IMG/VR virus record: IMGVR_UViG_3300009181_000443
Location: 1-20,601 of that record
Reading direction: 5' to 3' (one strand)
DNA from: a virus
DNA length: 20,601 nt
Part shown: positions 1 through 7,522 of the stretch, piece after piece
How positions within the stretch are numbered: the stretch's first letter is position 1
How the letters are laid out: each line of letters opens with the position of its first letter
Notes under the pieces: model-generated
Seen by the model: only the letters and a program-made list of their open reading frames with translations
What the model was told of the DNA's origin: nothing
The model's database searches: none
Made by a program: the position numbers and the translations under genes

Positions 1-1
1 A

Positions 2-973
2 TACAGTCAGAATGGGCTCACAGGTCTAAAGTTAGTAGCCAACGCCGATCAAGGACAAAATGTAACTATTATGGGTACAGGTAATAACACCTTCCCGATA
101 CTAAATTATGTTGGTACAACTTTATCCGGTATCACTATTGGTACTCCGGAGGGAGACTGGAACTTCATGAATGGTAATCTAACCATTCCAGGCGATATCC
201 GCAGTGAAAACAACATCAACATTGACATCAACTTATCAGACTCAACTCTACGTAGATGGACATTTGGTGAGGATGGTAATTTAACATTGCCTACTGGTAG
301 TAGTATTGCAGATGCTGTTGGTAATGCAGTTATTGGTAGCAATTCAGGAACAGTTTCTATATACACTTTAGAGGTTATGAACTTTACTCAGCTTGCACCA
401 AGTAATTATCTGTGGATCACTAATCAATATTATTCAGGATCATTACTGACCAGTACGTTTGGCTCCATATCTGGAACAGCAGTTGGAACAACCCATCCTG
501 TCGTGGGACTCACACAATTGAGTACCAGTGGCCGCGGCAGTGGTGCTATCTTTCAAGTAACTGTTTATTATAATGGAAGCAGTACAACATACATTAATGT
601 GGGTATTTACTACAATGGCGGAAATCAACAATACGGCACTGGTTATGCTGTGGGCGACACTGTTACTATTGCTGGTGCTGATCTTGGCGGCACCACTCCC
701 GCAAACAATTTGACATTTACAATTGGTAACGCTGTCAAAAATAACTATCCAGCTGGGATAGAGGGTAGGATAATTTATGATTATAGTAATAAACATTTCT
801 TAGCGTATAATGGTTCAACATGGACGCAACTTGATAATCCATTGACTCCCAATGGTACCAAAGCATCAAATGCGTACGGTGTAGCTGGACAAACCAGTTA
901 CGATTCCAATTACTTTTATATCTGCATAGCAACCAATACATGGCGTCGTGTGGCGTTAGGAAGCAGTTACTAA
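2..973 (+). CDS. Phage tail-fibre/virion structural protein, 5' end outside window
   Basis: The reading frame is open from base 2, before the first internal ATG at 71, so the start lies upstream of the window and 323 codons are visible. The product is rich in Gly, Thr, Asn and Ser. It contains short beta-type repeats such as GNLTIPGDI and GNLTLPTGS near residues 60 and 90 of the visible part. Its C-terminus (YNGSTWTQL, then FYICIATNTWRRV) resembles the end of many phage fibre or tip proteins, where a short globular domain follows a fibrous shaft. It is the first of five consecutive structural genes. Role as a fibre or baseplate-attached protein is inferred from composition and context; no specific T4 counterpart is recognised. 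Confidence 0.7.
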   Translation, partial: YSQNGLTGLKLVANADQGQNVTIMGTGNNTFPILNYVGTTLSGITIGTPEGDWNFMNGNLTIPGDIRSENNINIDINLSDSTLRRWTFGEDGNLTLPTGSSIADAVGNAVIGSNSGTVSIYTLEVMNFTQLAPSNYLWITNQYYSGSLLTSTFGSISGTAVGTTHPVVGLTQLSTSGRGSGAIFQVTVYYNGSSTTYINVGIYYNGGNQQYGTGYAVGDTVTIAGADLGGTTPANNLTFTIGNAVKNNYPAGIEGRIIYDYSNKHFLAYNGSTWTQLDNPLTPNGTKASNAYGVAGQTSYDSNYFYICIATNTWRRVALGSSY

Positions 974-981
974 TAAAACGG

Positions 982-987
982 TAAATA
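982..987 (+). promoter_or_regulatory. T4-type late promoter motif (TAAATA)
   Basis: GGTAAATATAC lies between two structural genes, 17 nt before the next ATG at 1005. T4-like phages use TATAAATA-type -10 elements recognised by the phage late sigma factor gp55, with no -35 box. There is no -35-like hexamer here. The same core precedes four other genes in the window. A purine-rich AGAGAGA at 992-998 would serve as ribosome binding site. Confidence 0.5.
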
Positions 988-1004
988 TACTAGAGAGATA
1001 AAAT

Positions 1005-1460
1005 ATGCCCATACAAACAATAAACTTAGGAAATTACGCAAATGACGGCTTAGGTGATGATCTACGCACGGCCTTTGAAAAAGTAAATGCCAATTTTAAC
1101 CTGTTAAACACCACTGATACAACAGCCGCAGCCAACTTGGGCACAGGCAGTGGCATTTTTGCACAAAAATCCGGCACCAGTTTACAGTTTAAATCATTAA
1201 TTGGCGGATCAAACATCACGCTAAGTTCCAATGGAACATCCGTTACCATTAACGGATCAGGAAATTTATCCAGTGAAACAAGTCCAAGTTTGGGCGGCAA
1301 TTTAAATTTAAACGGCAACAACATTGTTGGGTCCGGAGATATTAGAGCAACGGTTTGGGGCATTGACATTAGAACAATGAGTGCTACCAGTGGTGTTGAT
1401 TACGGCACTTACACACTGCCAAATACGTATACAGGAATGATTGACCTTGGGTCATTTTAA
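1005..1460 (+). CDS. Small tail-fibre-like structural protein with NDG.GDDLRTAF.KVN.NF start
   Basis: This 151-residue protein begins with MPIQTINLGNY and then has the segment NDGLGDDLRTAFEKVNANF at about residues 13-31. That N-terminal pattern is common in structural and fibre proteins of T4-like marine phages, where it probably forms the part attached to the particle. The rest is a Gly/Ser/Thr/Asn-rich shaft (GGSNITLSSNGTSVTING) with a short end domain. It follows a TAAATA late promoter motif and is followed after 16 nt by another fibre gene. The short length suggests an adaptor or a small fibre. The exact function is not known to me. Confidence 0.7.
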   Translation: MPIQTINLGNYANDGLGDDLRTAFEKVNANFNLLNTTDTTAAANLGTGSGIFAQKSGTSLQFKSLIGGSNITLSSNGTSVTINGSGNLSSETSPSLGGNLNLNGNNIVGSGDIRATVWGIDIRTMSATSGVDYGTYTLPNTYTGMIDLGSF

Positions 1461-1476
1461 GGATTAGGGGATAAAA

Positions 1477-2586
1477 ATGGCATTACAAATTAGACGCGGT
1501 ACTGATACACAACGACAAGCACTTAGTGGCCCAAACACTCCTATTGCTGGTGAGTTGCTGTACAATACAGACAATAAAAAATTATATATCGGAGACGGCA
1601 CTACAACTGGCGGAACTAGCATTGGCTATTTTGGATCAGTTGCGGTCAGCGGTCAAAGCACAATTAGATCAACTGGTGTCAATGAGGCTCTTACCATTGT
1701 TGCTGGTGCAAATATTTCATTGATAACTGATGCTAACACTGGCACACTGACCATTGCGGCTGCTCCACAAGAACTTACTAACGGTAGTTTACGTTTATTC
1801 CAAAACAATATAACCAGTCTTAACAGTAACGAAGATATTAATATTGATCCAGCAGGCACTGGTAAAGTAAATGTTACTGGCAACTTGACTGCTACAACAT
1901 TAACTGGTACGTTAACTGGTAATGTTACTGGCATTGTAACTGGCTCTGCTGGATCTTCACTAGTTGGTAATGTAACTGGCAATGTTACTGGCAATGTTAC
2001 TGGAAACGTAACTGGTAGTGCAGGCAGTGTAACGAATGGTGTATACACAACTGACACAGGTACAGTTACCAATACCATGCTTGCTGGCAGTATTGCAAAT
2101 GCTAAACTACTCAATAGTTCTTTGACTATAGGATCAACTGCTATTAGTTTAGGCAGTGCTGGTACAACAATATCTGGACTAACTTCGCTAACATCAACTA
2201 CACTGAATTCCACTAATTTAACCGTTACTAATGAATTTACTAATCAAAGAATTAGAATAAAAGATAATCTTATTATAGGACTATCAAGTAACGAAAATAT
2301 TGATATTGACTTTAATGGTTCAGGACTTTTAAACGTTATTGGTGGGATACAGTCTAAAGGATTGAGCATTTTTGGTGCGGGTATTGGTGGTGAAAGTGGT
2401 AGCGGGCAACTTGTTGTTACAACACAATCAACAACCTTATCACCTGTAGTAGTATTTACTGCACACGACACTGCATCATATAACGGCGGTACAACATTTA
2501 CTAGGGCGCGAGGTGGACTATTAACACCTAGCATTGTACAAAATGGCGATGTTTTACATAATATTGTGTTTAACGGTTACAATTGA
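1477..2586 (+). CDS. Tail-fibre protein, N-terminal part ending at an in-frame TGA
   Basis: The visible ORF is 369 codons. It opens with MALQIRRGTDTQRQAL followed by AGELLYNTDNKKLYIGDG at about residues 24-41, an N-terminal module seen in many phage fibre proteins and reminiscent of trimeric tropism-determinant knobs. Two blocks of four TLTG/NVTG-type tetrapeptides follow (residues about 141-156 and 165-180), then modules with the pattern NSNEDINIDPAGTG. A ribosome site (TTAGGGGAT) precedes the ATG. The ORF stops at TGA 2584-2586, but the same frame stays open to 3228, and the next part carries another copy of the same module. It is probably one 583-residue protein broken by a nonsense mutation or sequence error, or a fibre made in short and readthrough forms. 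Confidence 0.75.
   Translation: MALQIRRGTDTQRQALSGPNTPIAGELLYNTDNKKLYIGDGTTTGGTSIGYFGSVAVSGQSTIRSTGVNEALTIVAGANISLITDANTGTLTIAAAPQELTNGSLRLFQNNITSLNSNEDINIDPAGTGKVNVTGNLTATTLTGTLTGNVTGIVTGSAGSSLVGNVTGNVTGNVTGNVTGSAGSVTNGVYTTDTGTVTNTMLAGSIANAKLLNSSLTIGSTAISLGSAGTTISGLTSLTSTTLNSTNLTVTNEFTNQRIRIKDNLIIGLSSNENIDIDFNGSGLLNVIGGIQSKGLSIFGAGIGGESGSGQLVVTTQSTTLSPVVVFTAHDTASYNGGTTFTRARGGLLTPSIVQNGDVLHNIVFNGYN
1897..2016 (+). repeat. 12-bp repeats encoding (T/N)(L/V)TG in fibre shaft
   Basis: Two runs of four 12-bp units (1897-1944 and 1969-2016) are variants of AATGTTACTGGC. They encode TLTG, TLTG, NVTG, IVTG, then NVTG four times. The runs are separated by 24 bp encoding SAGSSLVG. Such short beta-forming repeats are typical of trimeric fibre shafts and can expand or contract by slippage, changing shaft length. 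Confidence 0.85.
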
Positions 2587-3228
2587 TCAACAACATTAGG
2601 ATCTTCTTCAATTACAGCATCTGTAGACGGTACTGCAACAAGTAGTTCTATGCCTGGTAAACTAACATTTTCTATAGCTGGAGTAGGTAGTGGAATTTTA
2701 CCTAAATTAACTGTAAGTTCAACAGCAGTAACCAGTACTGTGCCTATTAGTACTGGAAGTTTGCAACTGTTCCAAAATAATTTAACTGGCCTTAACAGTA
2801 ACGAAGATATTGTAATTGCACCATCTGGTACTGGCGGAGTTAAGATTGATAAGGTTGCGGCACCAACTGCAACAACCACAGCCTCAAGTATTGGATACTT
2901 GGGTATGCCGGTAAGCACAGTCACAGGCACAGGCACATTGACCTTAGCTGATGCCGGTAAACACATTTATATAACAACCACAGGTCAGACAATAACCATC
3001 CCAGCAGCAAGTTCAGTGGCCTATCCCATAGGAACCACTATAACATTCATAGCAGGACCAAGTGCTACCACAGCCACTATTGCTATTGCCACAGACACAC
3101 TGAGATTGGCGGGTGGCACAAGCACAGGCTCAAGAACACTGGCCGCAAACGGTATGGCCACAGCAGTCAAGGTCAGCGGCACCAGCTCAGCTGGCGTATG
3201 GTACATCAACGGAACAGGAATAACATAA
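2587..3228 (+). CDS. C-terminal part of the tail-fibre protein downstream of in-frame TGA
   Basis: These 213 codons continue the frame of the preceding fibre gene without any stop after TGA 2584-2586. The first ATG in this part (2650) has no Shine-Dalgarno sequence and lies 21 codons inside the open frame, so independent translation is unlikely. The segment GSLQLFQNNLTGLNSNEDI and following PSGTGGVKID repeats the module found upstream of the TGA (GSLRLFQNNITSLNSNEDI), which argues for one original protein. The C-terminal 110 residues are a Thr/Ala/Ile-rich beta domain ending in AGVWYINGTGIT, a typical fibre or particle end domain. It is either a readthrough extension or the tail of a broken gene. 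Confidence 0.6.
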   Translation, partial: STTLGSSSITASVDGTATSSSMPGKLTFSIAGVGSGILPKLTVSSTAVTSTVPISTGSLQLFQNNLTGLNSNEDIVIAPSGTGGVKIDKVAAPTATTTASSIGYLGMPVSTVTGTGTLTLADAGKHIYITTTGQTITIPAASSVAYPIGTTITFIAGPSATTATIAIATDTLRLAGGTSTGSRTLAANGMATAVKVSGTSSAGVWYINGTGIT

Positions 3229-3234
3229 AAAATT

Positions 3235-5595
3235 ATGGCCACAGTAAATCTTTGGAATCAACTCTCTGGATATAGTTTTGGAACTATACAAGAAGGATCT
3301 ATCATTGATTTATCACTGCCTACCAGTTTTACATCTGCACAGTTTAGGGTAATATCAGGACAGTTACCCACTGGCCTACGTATAGTTAATGCTAAAATTG
3401 TGGGAACACCGTTTGAAGTTCCAAGAACCACTGAATTTAACTTTTGTATTAGAGCAACACTGAACAATCAAATATCTGACAGAACCTTTAAGATCACTGT
3501 AGAAGGTGCAGATGTTCCAGTTTTTAATACTAGTGAAGGCGCATTACCTGTAGGAACAAATAGTTTATATTTTGTTTTAGATTCAAGTTTTGTTAATTTT
3601 CAAATAAGTGTTACAGATACTGATACTACTGCTGGACAAGTTTTAAAATATTTTATTTCCAGTGGCGATGGTGATTTACCACCAGGACTAACATTAACTG
3701 AAGATGGTAAAATTGTTGGCCTAATCAAACCATTATTTGCCATATCAGAGTCCATTGTTGGTAATGGCAATTACGGCAATGATTTATTTGACGTTGCTGG
3801 ATATGACTTTGGTGTACGTGCAGATAACGGCTACGAGAGTTTTGGCTACGACAGTGTGTTTTATGATTATTTTATACCAGCCAAAGCACCTAAAAAATTA
3901 AACAGAAATTATGAATTCATTGTGTCAGTTAGCGATGGTGACACTGTCAGTAAACGTAAATTTAAAATATACGTTGTTGGTGAAGATTACCTACGTGCAG
4001 ACAATACAATAGCATTTGCATCCAGTGGTGTATTTACTGTTGATGGTTCATACCTACATAATCCTGTTTGGTTAACTCCTGAAAATTTAGGCCTACAAAG
4101 AGCAAATAACTATTTGACAATCGTTTTAGATTGTTATGATGCTGTTGAATTAGGCCCAATTGTCTACACATTGGATACCGTAAATCCAGATACTACGGCC
4201 AGCGCACTACCACCAGGACTAACATTAGACCTAGTTACATCAGAATTATTCGGTGTCATTCCCTATCAACCCACAGTCACTGAAACTTACAAATTTACTG
4301 TAACAGCCACACGCTATGGACTCAACAACGAAATAGCCTATGCAAAACGTACCTTTACACTTAGAACATTGGGTGCAGTTGATAGTGTACTAACTTGGGA
4401 CAGTGCCGAATATCTTGGAGTAATTGATGCAAACTTTATTAGCAATTTAAGAGTAAGTGCCACAAGCATTATTGAAGGCGCAACAGTTGTGTATTCATTA
4501 CTGAGTGGCAGTTTGCCACCAGGATTAACTTTACAGTTAGATGGTGAAATTACTGGAAAAGTAAATCAATACGGAACTTTAAATACTCCTGGTATTGTTA
4601 CATTCTCAGATGGTCCGTACACTAATCAAACATTTGATGGTGGAACTACTAGCATTGATAAAAAATATACATTTACAATCAAAGCACAAGATCAGTTTGG
4701 TTACAGCAGTATTACTAGGAAGTTTATTTTAGATGTTGATACACCTAATGATAGATTGTACAGTAATATTGTAGCACGAACATTCATGACTAGAGAAAAA
4801 CGTAGCAAGTTAAACACATTTTTAAATAACAGTAACACTTTTCCAGCAAGTAGTATTTACAGACCCAACGATCTTAACTTTGGTATACAGCGTGATTTGA
4901 CCATGACCGTGTATAGTGGTATAGAAACAAAAACTGCTGGACAATATGTTTCAGCTATGGGATTGAATCATAAAAAGAAACGATTTGTGTTTGGTGATAT
5001 CAAAGTTGCCAAGGCAAAAATCACTGGTACTAACGATGTGGTTTACGAAATCATTTATGTTGAAATGATAGATCCTTTAGAAAAAGGTAAAACATATCTA
5101 AGTTCAAGTTTAAAAGGACTAGCAAAGGATCCAAAAAAAATCACAGTTGATTCTAGCAACTCTTTATGGGCTGGGCGTGAAAATCCAGCACTATTAGAAC
5201 GAACTGAACCGTTTGCCCCTAGACCAGATAATAGAATAACCATAGATCAAACTAATTTGTTGGTCAGTGATAGTAATCCAACCAAGCGTTTTCCAAGCTC
5301 AATTAGTTTATGGAGAAAACAGTTAGCCACAGTAGGCTCAACAGAACGTAATTATTTGCCTCTGTGGATGCGCAGTATCCAAGACGAATCTAAACAAGAA
5401 CTTGGATTTGTACTAGCAGTGCCAATATGCTACTGTAAACCCGGAACTAGTGCAGATATTTTATTAAACATCAAGTATAGCGGCTTTGATTTTAAAGATT
5501 TAGACTATACAGTAGACAGATATATAATAGATTCCGTGACCGGTTCGGGTGACGATAAATATCTAGTATTTAAAGATGACAGGGTAACCATATGA
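3235..5595 (+). CDS. Large virion structural protein with four putative Ig-like (He_PIG-type) repeats
   Basis: This 786-residue protein starts 6 nt after the fibre frame ends. It contains the motif LPxGL at residues 44, 148, 325 and 427, each followed by a beta pattern of the type GKIVG or GEITG. This is the signature of putative Ig domains (He_PIG type) used by surface proteins and phage tail proteins for carbohydrate or cell contact. Four copies are spread over the first 520 residues. The last 260 residues are different: they contain charged, non-repetitive sequence (TREKRSKLNTFLNN, NHKKKRFVFGDIKVAKAKI, YEIIYVEMIDP) likely to be the particle-attached or conserved structural domain. There is no signal peptide. 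A tail or baseplate protein is inferred. Its stop overlaps the next start (ATGA). Confidence 0.7.
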   Translation: MATVNLWNQLSGYSFGTIQEGSIIDLSLPTSFTSAQFRVISGQLPTGLRIVNAKIVGTPFEVPRTTEFNFCIRATLNNQISDRTFKITVEGADVPVFNTSEGALPVGTNSLYFVLDSSFVNFQISVTDTDTTAGQVLKYFISSGDGDLPPGLTLTEDGKIVGLIKPLFAISESIVGNGNYGNDLFDVAGYDFGVRADNGYESFGYDSVFYDYFIPAKAPKKLNRNYEFIVSVSDGDTVSKRKFKIYVVGEDYLRADNTIAFASSGVFTVDGSYLHNPVWLTPENLGLQRANNYLTIVLDCYDAVELGPIVYTLDTVNPDTTASALPPGLTLDLVTSELFGVIPYQPTVTETYKFTVTATRYGLNNEIAYAKRTFTLRTLGAVDSVLTWDSAEYLGVIDANFISNLRVSATSIIEGATVVYSLLSGSLPPGLTLQLDGEITGKVNQYGTLNTPGIVTFSDGPYTNQTFDGGTTSIDKKYTFTIKAQDQFGYSSITRKFILDVDTPNDRLYSNIVARTFMTREKRSKLNTFLNNSNTFPASSIYRPNDLNFGIQRDLTMTVYSGIETKTAGQYVSAMGLNHKKKRFVFGDIKVAKAKITGTNDVVYEIIYVEMIDPLEKGKTYLSSSLKGLAKDPKKITVDSSNSLWAGRENPALLERTEPFAPRPDNRITIDQTNLLVSDSNPTKRFPSSISLWRKQLATVGSTERNYLPLWMRSIQDESKQELGFVLAVPICYCKPGTSADILLNIKYSGFDFKDLDYTVDRYIIDSVTGSGDDKYLVFKDDRVTI

Positions 5596-6161
5596 CCAGT
5601 GCAATAACAACAACAAATATCGACGGAGCGTTCCCAATTGCTGGGCAAGACAACAACAGTCAAGGCTTTAGAGATAATTTTACAAATATCAAAACAGGGT
5701 TGAACACAGCCAAGTCTGAAATCACAACCTTACAGACCACCGCCGCCAAATTGAACACTGATAACAATTTCAATGGTAACATGATTGAAAATGCTGAAAT
5801 GAATCAAGTGTATGGATCTGTTAGAAATAACGGAACTATCAGTACCACTACAAGTATTGATCTTGAAAACGGCCCACTACAAATTTACACCCTTGCTGGA
5901 AATGCAACTTTACAATTTACCAATTGGCCAGCAAGCGATTTGTATGCTAGAATTAGATTGCATTTAAAAAGCGACACTGTTAGTGCAAGAACTGTAGTAT
6001 TTTCTACCGAAGCTGGTGGAGCAATTTTAAAATCTGGTGATGGTGCGGCATTTCCAAGTCCATTTACTCTAAACATAAACGGTGCTTTTCGTGTAGTTGA
6101 AGCATGGACTTATAATGCTGGAACTACTGTTTATTTGAAATACTTAGGTGAATTTACATAA
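5592..6161 (+). CDS. Virion structural protein, fibre/tail-associated
   Basis: This 189-residue protein starts in the ATGA overlap with the large Ig-repeat protein, so the two are translationally coupled. Its N-terminus (TTNIDGAFPIAGQDNNSQGF, then RDNFTNIKTGL) resembles the particle-attachment segments of T4-like marine phage structural proteins and loosely parallels the NDG.GDDLRTAF.KVN.NF segment of the gene at 1005. A short coiled-coil-like stretch (residues about 36-55) follows. The C-terminal half is a beta-rich domain (GNATLQFTNWP, ARIRLHLKSD, TVVFSTEAGGAIL). It closes the structural block. Exact role is unknown. Confidence 0.65.
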   Translation: MTSAITTTNIDGAFPIAGQDNNSQGFRDNFTNIKTGLNTAKSEITTLQTTAAKLNTDNNFNGNMIENAEMNQVYGSVRNNGTISTTTSIDLENGPLQIYTLAGNATLQFTNWPASDLYARIRLHLKSDTVSARTVVFSTEAGGAILKSGDGAAFPSPFTLNINGAFRVVEAWTYNAGTTVYLKYLGEFT

Positions 6162-6397
6162 TGGTAATTAATCCCCTAGTTGACAACTTATCCGAACTTA
6201 AAGATTCAGAACTTGAAAGTAAAATTCAAGATTTGAGTAAAAAGTATTGGATGGTCAACAATCCCAATATAAGAAATCAAATTGGATTGTTTATTGAAAT
6301 GCATAGGGAAGAGTTAAAGGCCAGGCATGCAAGAGCCTGGGAGCAACAAAACCAAAAACGTAATAAAGATCTTGACAATTTAATACAAGTCAGTTAA
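6161..6397 (+). CDS. Small charged helical protein, unknown function
   Basis: This 78-residue product starts in a TAATG overlap with the preceding structural gene. It is strongly helical and charged: LSELKDSELESKIQDLSKKYW, then IRNQIGLFIEMHREELKARHARAWEQQ. There are no cysteines and no membrane segment. Position at the end of the structural operon suggests a small virion, assembly or chaperone-type protein, but this is only inference. The end of the gene contains the -35 and -10 boxes of the promoter for the following gene. Small proteins of this shape occur in T4-like marine phages, where they are usually annotated as hypothetical. Confidence 0.6.
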   Translation: MVINPLVDNLSELKDSELESKIQDLSKKYWMVNNPNIRNQIGLFIEMHREELKARHARAWEQQNQKRNKDLDNLIQVS

Positions 6398-6400
6398 AAT
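6372..6400 (+). promoter_or_regulatory. Sigma70-type promoter TTGACA-17-TAAAAT
   Basis: A perfect -35 (TTGACA, 6372-6377) is separated by 17 bp from TAAAAT (6395-6400). Both lie in the end of the preceding gene, whose stop TAA is inside the -10. The next ATG (6407) is only 6 nt downstream, at the expected transcription start, so the mRNA would be leaderless. Confidence 0.7.
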
Positions 6401-6408
6401 ACTTGTAT
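6383..6408 (+). promoter_or_regulatory. Operator-like inverted repeat ATACAAGT-N10-ACTTGTAT
   Basis: A perfect 8-bp dyad (6383-6390 and 6401-6408) exactly brackets the -10 box and runs into the start codon at 6407. Since transcription would begin inside the right arm, it cannot act as an RNA hairpin from this promoter and looks like a binding site for a dimeric regulator. Confidence 0.5.
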
Positions 6409-6916
6409 GACATCTGACAAATACGGTAACATAGTATACACATCTTTTGATATTGTAGATTTATTGTACAAAGGTAAATCCCAATATCTAGATCAAATTT
6501 TCTGCGAAAACAATAAAGAAACACGGGCTCTTGCAGAAACCTCAAACATACAGCTAAAACACATTGATGAATCGTTTTATGACATTTCCATCAGTGATTT
6601 TGACTCCGCTTGTCAAAATGATTGGCTAATGCCCCAAGAATACAAAACAATGGACATTGCCAAGTGGGTGTTGGATCAGTGTAAGGATCAAGATCAACTA
6701 CAGAGAGTTGGCGAAGAATTACTAGAATTTCAGCGAAGAAACATGATGGATTTGCTTCGTTGGCTTAAATATTTCGTAGACTATTGTAGAGACAATAAGA
6801 TACTATGGGGTGTAGGTCGTGGCAGTAGTGTGGCTAGTTATGTACTATATTTGATTGGAGTCCATAAGATAGACCCATTAAAATATAATTTAGACTGGCA
6901 GGACTTCTTGAGATAA
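6407..6916 (+). CDS. Stand-alone fragment of DNA polymerase III alpha subunit (DnaE-like), no catalytic residues
   Basis: The 169-residue product ends with GVGRGSSVASYVLYLIG at residues 135-151 and IDPLKYNL at 155-162. This matches the conserved GPGRGSGAGS...ITDLDPL segment of bacterial DnaE, preceded by the matching helical stretch LRWLKYFVDYCRDNKI. In DnaE about 1160 residues are usual, and the catalytic aspartates (PDFDVDF) come just after this point; here the protein stops first. The N-terminal PHP domain is also absent. It therefore cannot polymerise DNA itself. It may bind DNA, or partners of the host replisome, or act as a decoy; these are inferences. There is no Shine-Dalgarno sequence, and the promoter places the start codon at the mRNA 5' end. 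Confidence 0.7.
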   Translation: MTSDKYGNIVYTSFDIVDLLYKGKSQYLDQIFCENNKETRALAETSNIQLKHIDESFYDISISDFDSACQNDWLMPQEYKTMDIAKWVLDQCKDQDQLQRVGEELLEFQRRNMMDLLRWLKYFVDYCRDNKILWGVGRGSSVASYVLYLIGVHKIDPLKYNLDWQDFLR

Positions 6917-6942
6917 GTATATGCATAATCCAGGAGATTAAT

Positions 6943-7161
6943 ATGGCAATGAAAGAACAACAAAGAACTGTTTACCGTAGTGCTAACGGTAGAGAAGTTG
7001 ATATGGAAAAACTTAGAAATCAAAACGAATTAACATTGGCAGTGGGTAATGCTAGAGTTAATGCTCGTGGTGATGAACTAGGTCCAGGTGGAAAGATTAT
7101 TCGCAAACGTGAAGATGTTGTTAGCGAGTATTTTACAGGCAAACCAAACAAAGGTGAATAA
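6943..7161 (+). CDS. Conserved small phage protein, unknown function
   Basis: The 72-residue product starts 6 nt after a strong AGGAG (6932-6936). It contains the motif VNARGDELGPGGKIIRKRED at about residues 39-58, a pattern I associate with small conserved hypothetical proteins of T4-like marine phages. It is basic, with no cysteine and no membrane segment. The end overlaps the GroES-like gene start (TAATG), so the two are coupled. A one-mismatch version of the late promoter core (ATAAGTAT, 6913-6920) lies upstream. Function unknown; a role in capsid or neck assembly would fit its neighbour but is not shown. Confidence 0.6.
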   Translation: MAMKEQQRTVYRSANGREVDMEKLRNQNELTLAVGNARVNARGDELGPGGKIIRKREDVVSEYFTGKPNKGE

Positions 7162-7502
7162 TGAACGTTGTAAAAGGCAAAATAAAACCAATCCGTGACA
7201 ACGTACTTGTTACTGACATGGAGTTTGAAGCAATAACTACTGCATCAGGAATTTTTATTCCAAGTCAAAACGGCAAAAGTGAAGGTGTTAAACCACGTTG
7301 GGGTCGTGTTTGGGCCATTGGTCCAGAACAACAAGATGTTAATGTTGGTGATTGGATCTACGTGGAACACGGTCGTTGGACTAGAGGCATTACAGTTGAG
7401 GACGAAAACGGTGATGAAATCATTATTAGACGAGTTGAAAACAAATCAATTATGATGCAGTCAGACGAAAGACCTAACGATGTTTATATTCCAAAAATGT
7501 AA
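7161..7502 (+). CDS. GroES/gp31-like co-chaperonin
   Basis: This 113-residue protein has the GroES fold pattern: KIKPIRDNVLVTDME (residues 7-21), a mobile-loop-like stretch TTASGIFIPS (26-35) where GroES has GGIVL, then WGRVWAIGP (47-55), VNVGDWIYVE (60-69) and IMMQ near the end. Host GroES is about 97 residues. T4 encodes an unrelated-looking but similar cap, gp31, that works with host GroEL to fold the major capsid protein gp23. This protein probably plays the same part, replacing GroES on the host GroEL ring. It starts in a TAATG overlap with the preceding gene and is followed by a terminator. The GIFI tripeptide region is the expected GroEL contact. Confidence 0.8.
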   Translation: MNVVKGKIKPIRDNVLVTDMEFEAITTASGIFIPSQNGKSEGVKPRWGRVWAIGPEQQDVNVGDWIYVEHGRWTRGITVEDENGDEIIIRRVENKSIMMQSDERPNDVYIPKM

Positions 7503-7522
7503 TTAACGGCAAAATCATTTGC

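Noticed and set aside
1441-1477. TTGACC...TAAAAA as a promoter before the fibre gene at 1477
   Set aside because: The spacing is about 25 bp, too long for sigma70, and the gene lies 16 nt after its neighbour in the same operon.
1653-2213. Long minus-strand open frame (186 codons) opposite the fibre gene
   Set aside because: It mirrors the NVTG repeats as low-complexity Val/Pro/Thr sequence, has no ribosome site and lies fully opposite a convincing fibre gene.
1477-3228. Genome-wide use of TGA as a sense codon
   Set aside because: Several well-supported genes end at TGA in tight ATGA overlaps (5592, 8509, 12422, 12709), and tryptophan is encoded by TGG throughout.
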